A stretch of 6,091 bases of DNA from assembly GCA_021734725.1 (NCBI GenBank), contig JAIPIM010000252.1, forward strand, positions 1 to 6,091, given 5' to 3'. This document shows positions 5,404 through 6,091 of this stretch, one piece after another. Each line of letters opens with the position of its first letter. Position 1 is the first letter of the stretch. The notes under the pieces are model-generated. The model worked only from the letters and a program-made list of their open reading frames with translations, searched no databases and was not told where the DNA came from. This stretch comes from Minisyncoccota bacterium. GTDB lineage: Bacteria > Verrucomicrobiota > Lentisphaeria > Oligosphaerales > MVZH01. The position numbers and the translations under genes were made by a program.

Positions 5404-6091
5404 ATGAAACTGTCACCATCATCTCTCGTTCGCATCATTGTCAGTCTGATCGTCATCGCGTCACTTGCCTCGGTGCGCGCGGCGGAGTGGACCGGCGCGC
5501 CGAATGTAACGTCGGGTACGGCTACGCTTTGGAATACCGCGGACAACTGGGATCCGTCCGGCGTCCCCGGCGTAGAGGACGACGCTGACTGTCAAATGAC
5601 TGGAGACGATTATACGATTAACTACTTCAGCCCCATGTCCGCCGCTTCCGTCGGCCGTGTTTTGGTTGACAACGACGAGGAGCACACCACCACGCTGAAC
5701 ATCAATGCCGACAGGTTTAAATCGAGGGCGTCGAATAGCCGCTCGATTGTCGGACCCAACGGCAGTGTGGTTGTAGGCGCTGGCGGAAACGCGCGTTTTG
5801 AATATTACTATGTGTCGGGGAGTTGGCTCTATTTGTATACTGACGGCGATTTTACGGTTGACGGCGGAGACGCCGAGTTTTATCCCCATACGGCCCTCGC
5901 AATCCGGAGTGGGAGTACAGTCTCGGTTAAGAACGGCAGTCTCGTGACTTGGACAGATAAGAACATAGAAAACATTCGTGTTAGTGGTGGCATTCTGAAT
6001 ATTGAGGGAGGAACCGTGACTTTGGGCGACGGCGGCATAAAACTCGGCGAATATTCTGACGATCTTGGTGGCGGCGGCGCAGATGGGGTCC
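5404..6091 (+). CDS. Exported repeat-rich, probably beta-helical surface protein (3' partial)
   Basis: The frame is open from 5281 and runs off the window; from ATG 5404 it gives 229 residues. MKLSPSSLVR and a hydrophobic core (IIVSLIVIASLA) form a signal peptide, with cleavage expected after VRA or VRAA (residues 26-27). The mature start AEWTG, then LWNTADNWDPSGVPGVEDDA (42-61), matches the 'NW..g.VPg..D' motif at the start of many autotransporter-like or PEP-CTERM-type surface proteins of PVC bacteria. Later residues form loose Gly/Asp/Asn-rich units typical of beta-helix rungs: GPNGSVVVGAGG (117-128), TDGDFTVDGGDAEF (146-159), RSGSTVSVKNGSL (168-180) and SGGILNIEGGTVTLGDGG (194-211). The C-terminus, which would tell a beta-barrel autotransporter from a sorting-signal protein, is outside the window. 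No catalytic motif is visible. An alternative start at 5281 would add 41 residues. It has its own promoter region and G+C-rich codons compared with the preceding interval. Confidence 0.8.
   Translation, partial: MKLSPSSLVRIIVSLIVIASLASVRAAEWTGAPNVTSGTATLWNTADNWDPSGVPGVEDDADCQMTGDDYTINYFSPMSAASVGRVLVDNDEEHTTTLNINADRFKSRASNSRSIVGPNGSVVVGAGGNARFEYYYVSGSWLYLYTDGDFTVDGGDAEFYPHTALAIRSGSTVSVKNGSLVTWTDKNIENIRVSGGILNIEGGTVTLGDGGIKLGEYSDDLGGGGADGV

Noticed and set aside
5461..5889. Minus-strand frame of 142 codons opposite the repeat-rich surface protein
   Set aside because: The + strand frame has a signal peptide and regular Gly/Asp-rich units; the antisense product is a shadow.

Overview
The window looks like part of a chromosome from a PVC-group bacterium, probably Lentisphaerota or Kiritimatiellota (Victivallis-like), less likely Planctomycetota or Verrucomicrobiota. 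This is inferred from protein types only. The signs are a very large multidomain GH2-like protein with a GPF-type C-terminal module, a secreted beta-sandwich protein coupled to it, a pseudopilin with an FTLIELLVVIAIIAIL N-terminus and an H-X9-DG-like C-terminus, and a secreted repeat protein with an NW...GVPG motif. No marker gene fixes the phylum. All supported genes are on the + strand.

Region 1 (1-4022) is a tightly packed pair. The first gene has lost its 5' end to the window edge and encodes a GH2-fold protein of more than 1,088 residues. Its catalytic domain keeps a candidate nucleophile Glu but has Asn where the acid/base Glu normally lies. The second gene starts 20 bases before the first one stops and encodes a 257-residue exported protein, probably with a concanavalin/LamG-like fold. 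The two are probably co-expressed and concerned with polysaccharide binding or processing outside the cytoplasm, but the substrate cannot be read from the sequence.

Region 2 (4023-4962) is more A/T-rich. A weak terminator-like hairpin follows the second gene. Next comes a regulatory stretch with two overlapping inverted repeats, one resembling a LacI-family operator, and then a pseudopilin gene that most likely starts at a TTG codon.

Region 3 (4963-5403) is about 440 bases without a convincing gene. It holds small hairpins, an imperfect direct repeat, a perfect TATAAT box, two inverted repeats sharing an arm just downstream of that box, and two alternative ribosome binding sites. Region 4 (5404 to the end) is the 5' part of a gene for an exported, repeat-rich, probably beta-helical surface protein, which runs off the window.

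No tRNA, rRNA, CRISPR array or transposase was found. I see no clearly new multi-gene system. The most unusual points are the altered catalytic motif in the GH2-like protein and the paired operator-like inverted repeats before the last two genes.
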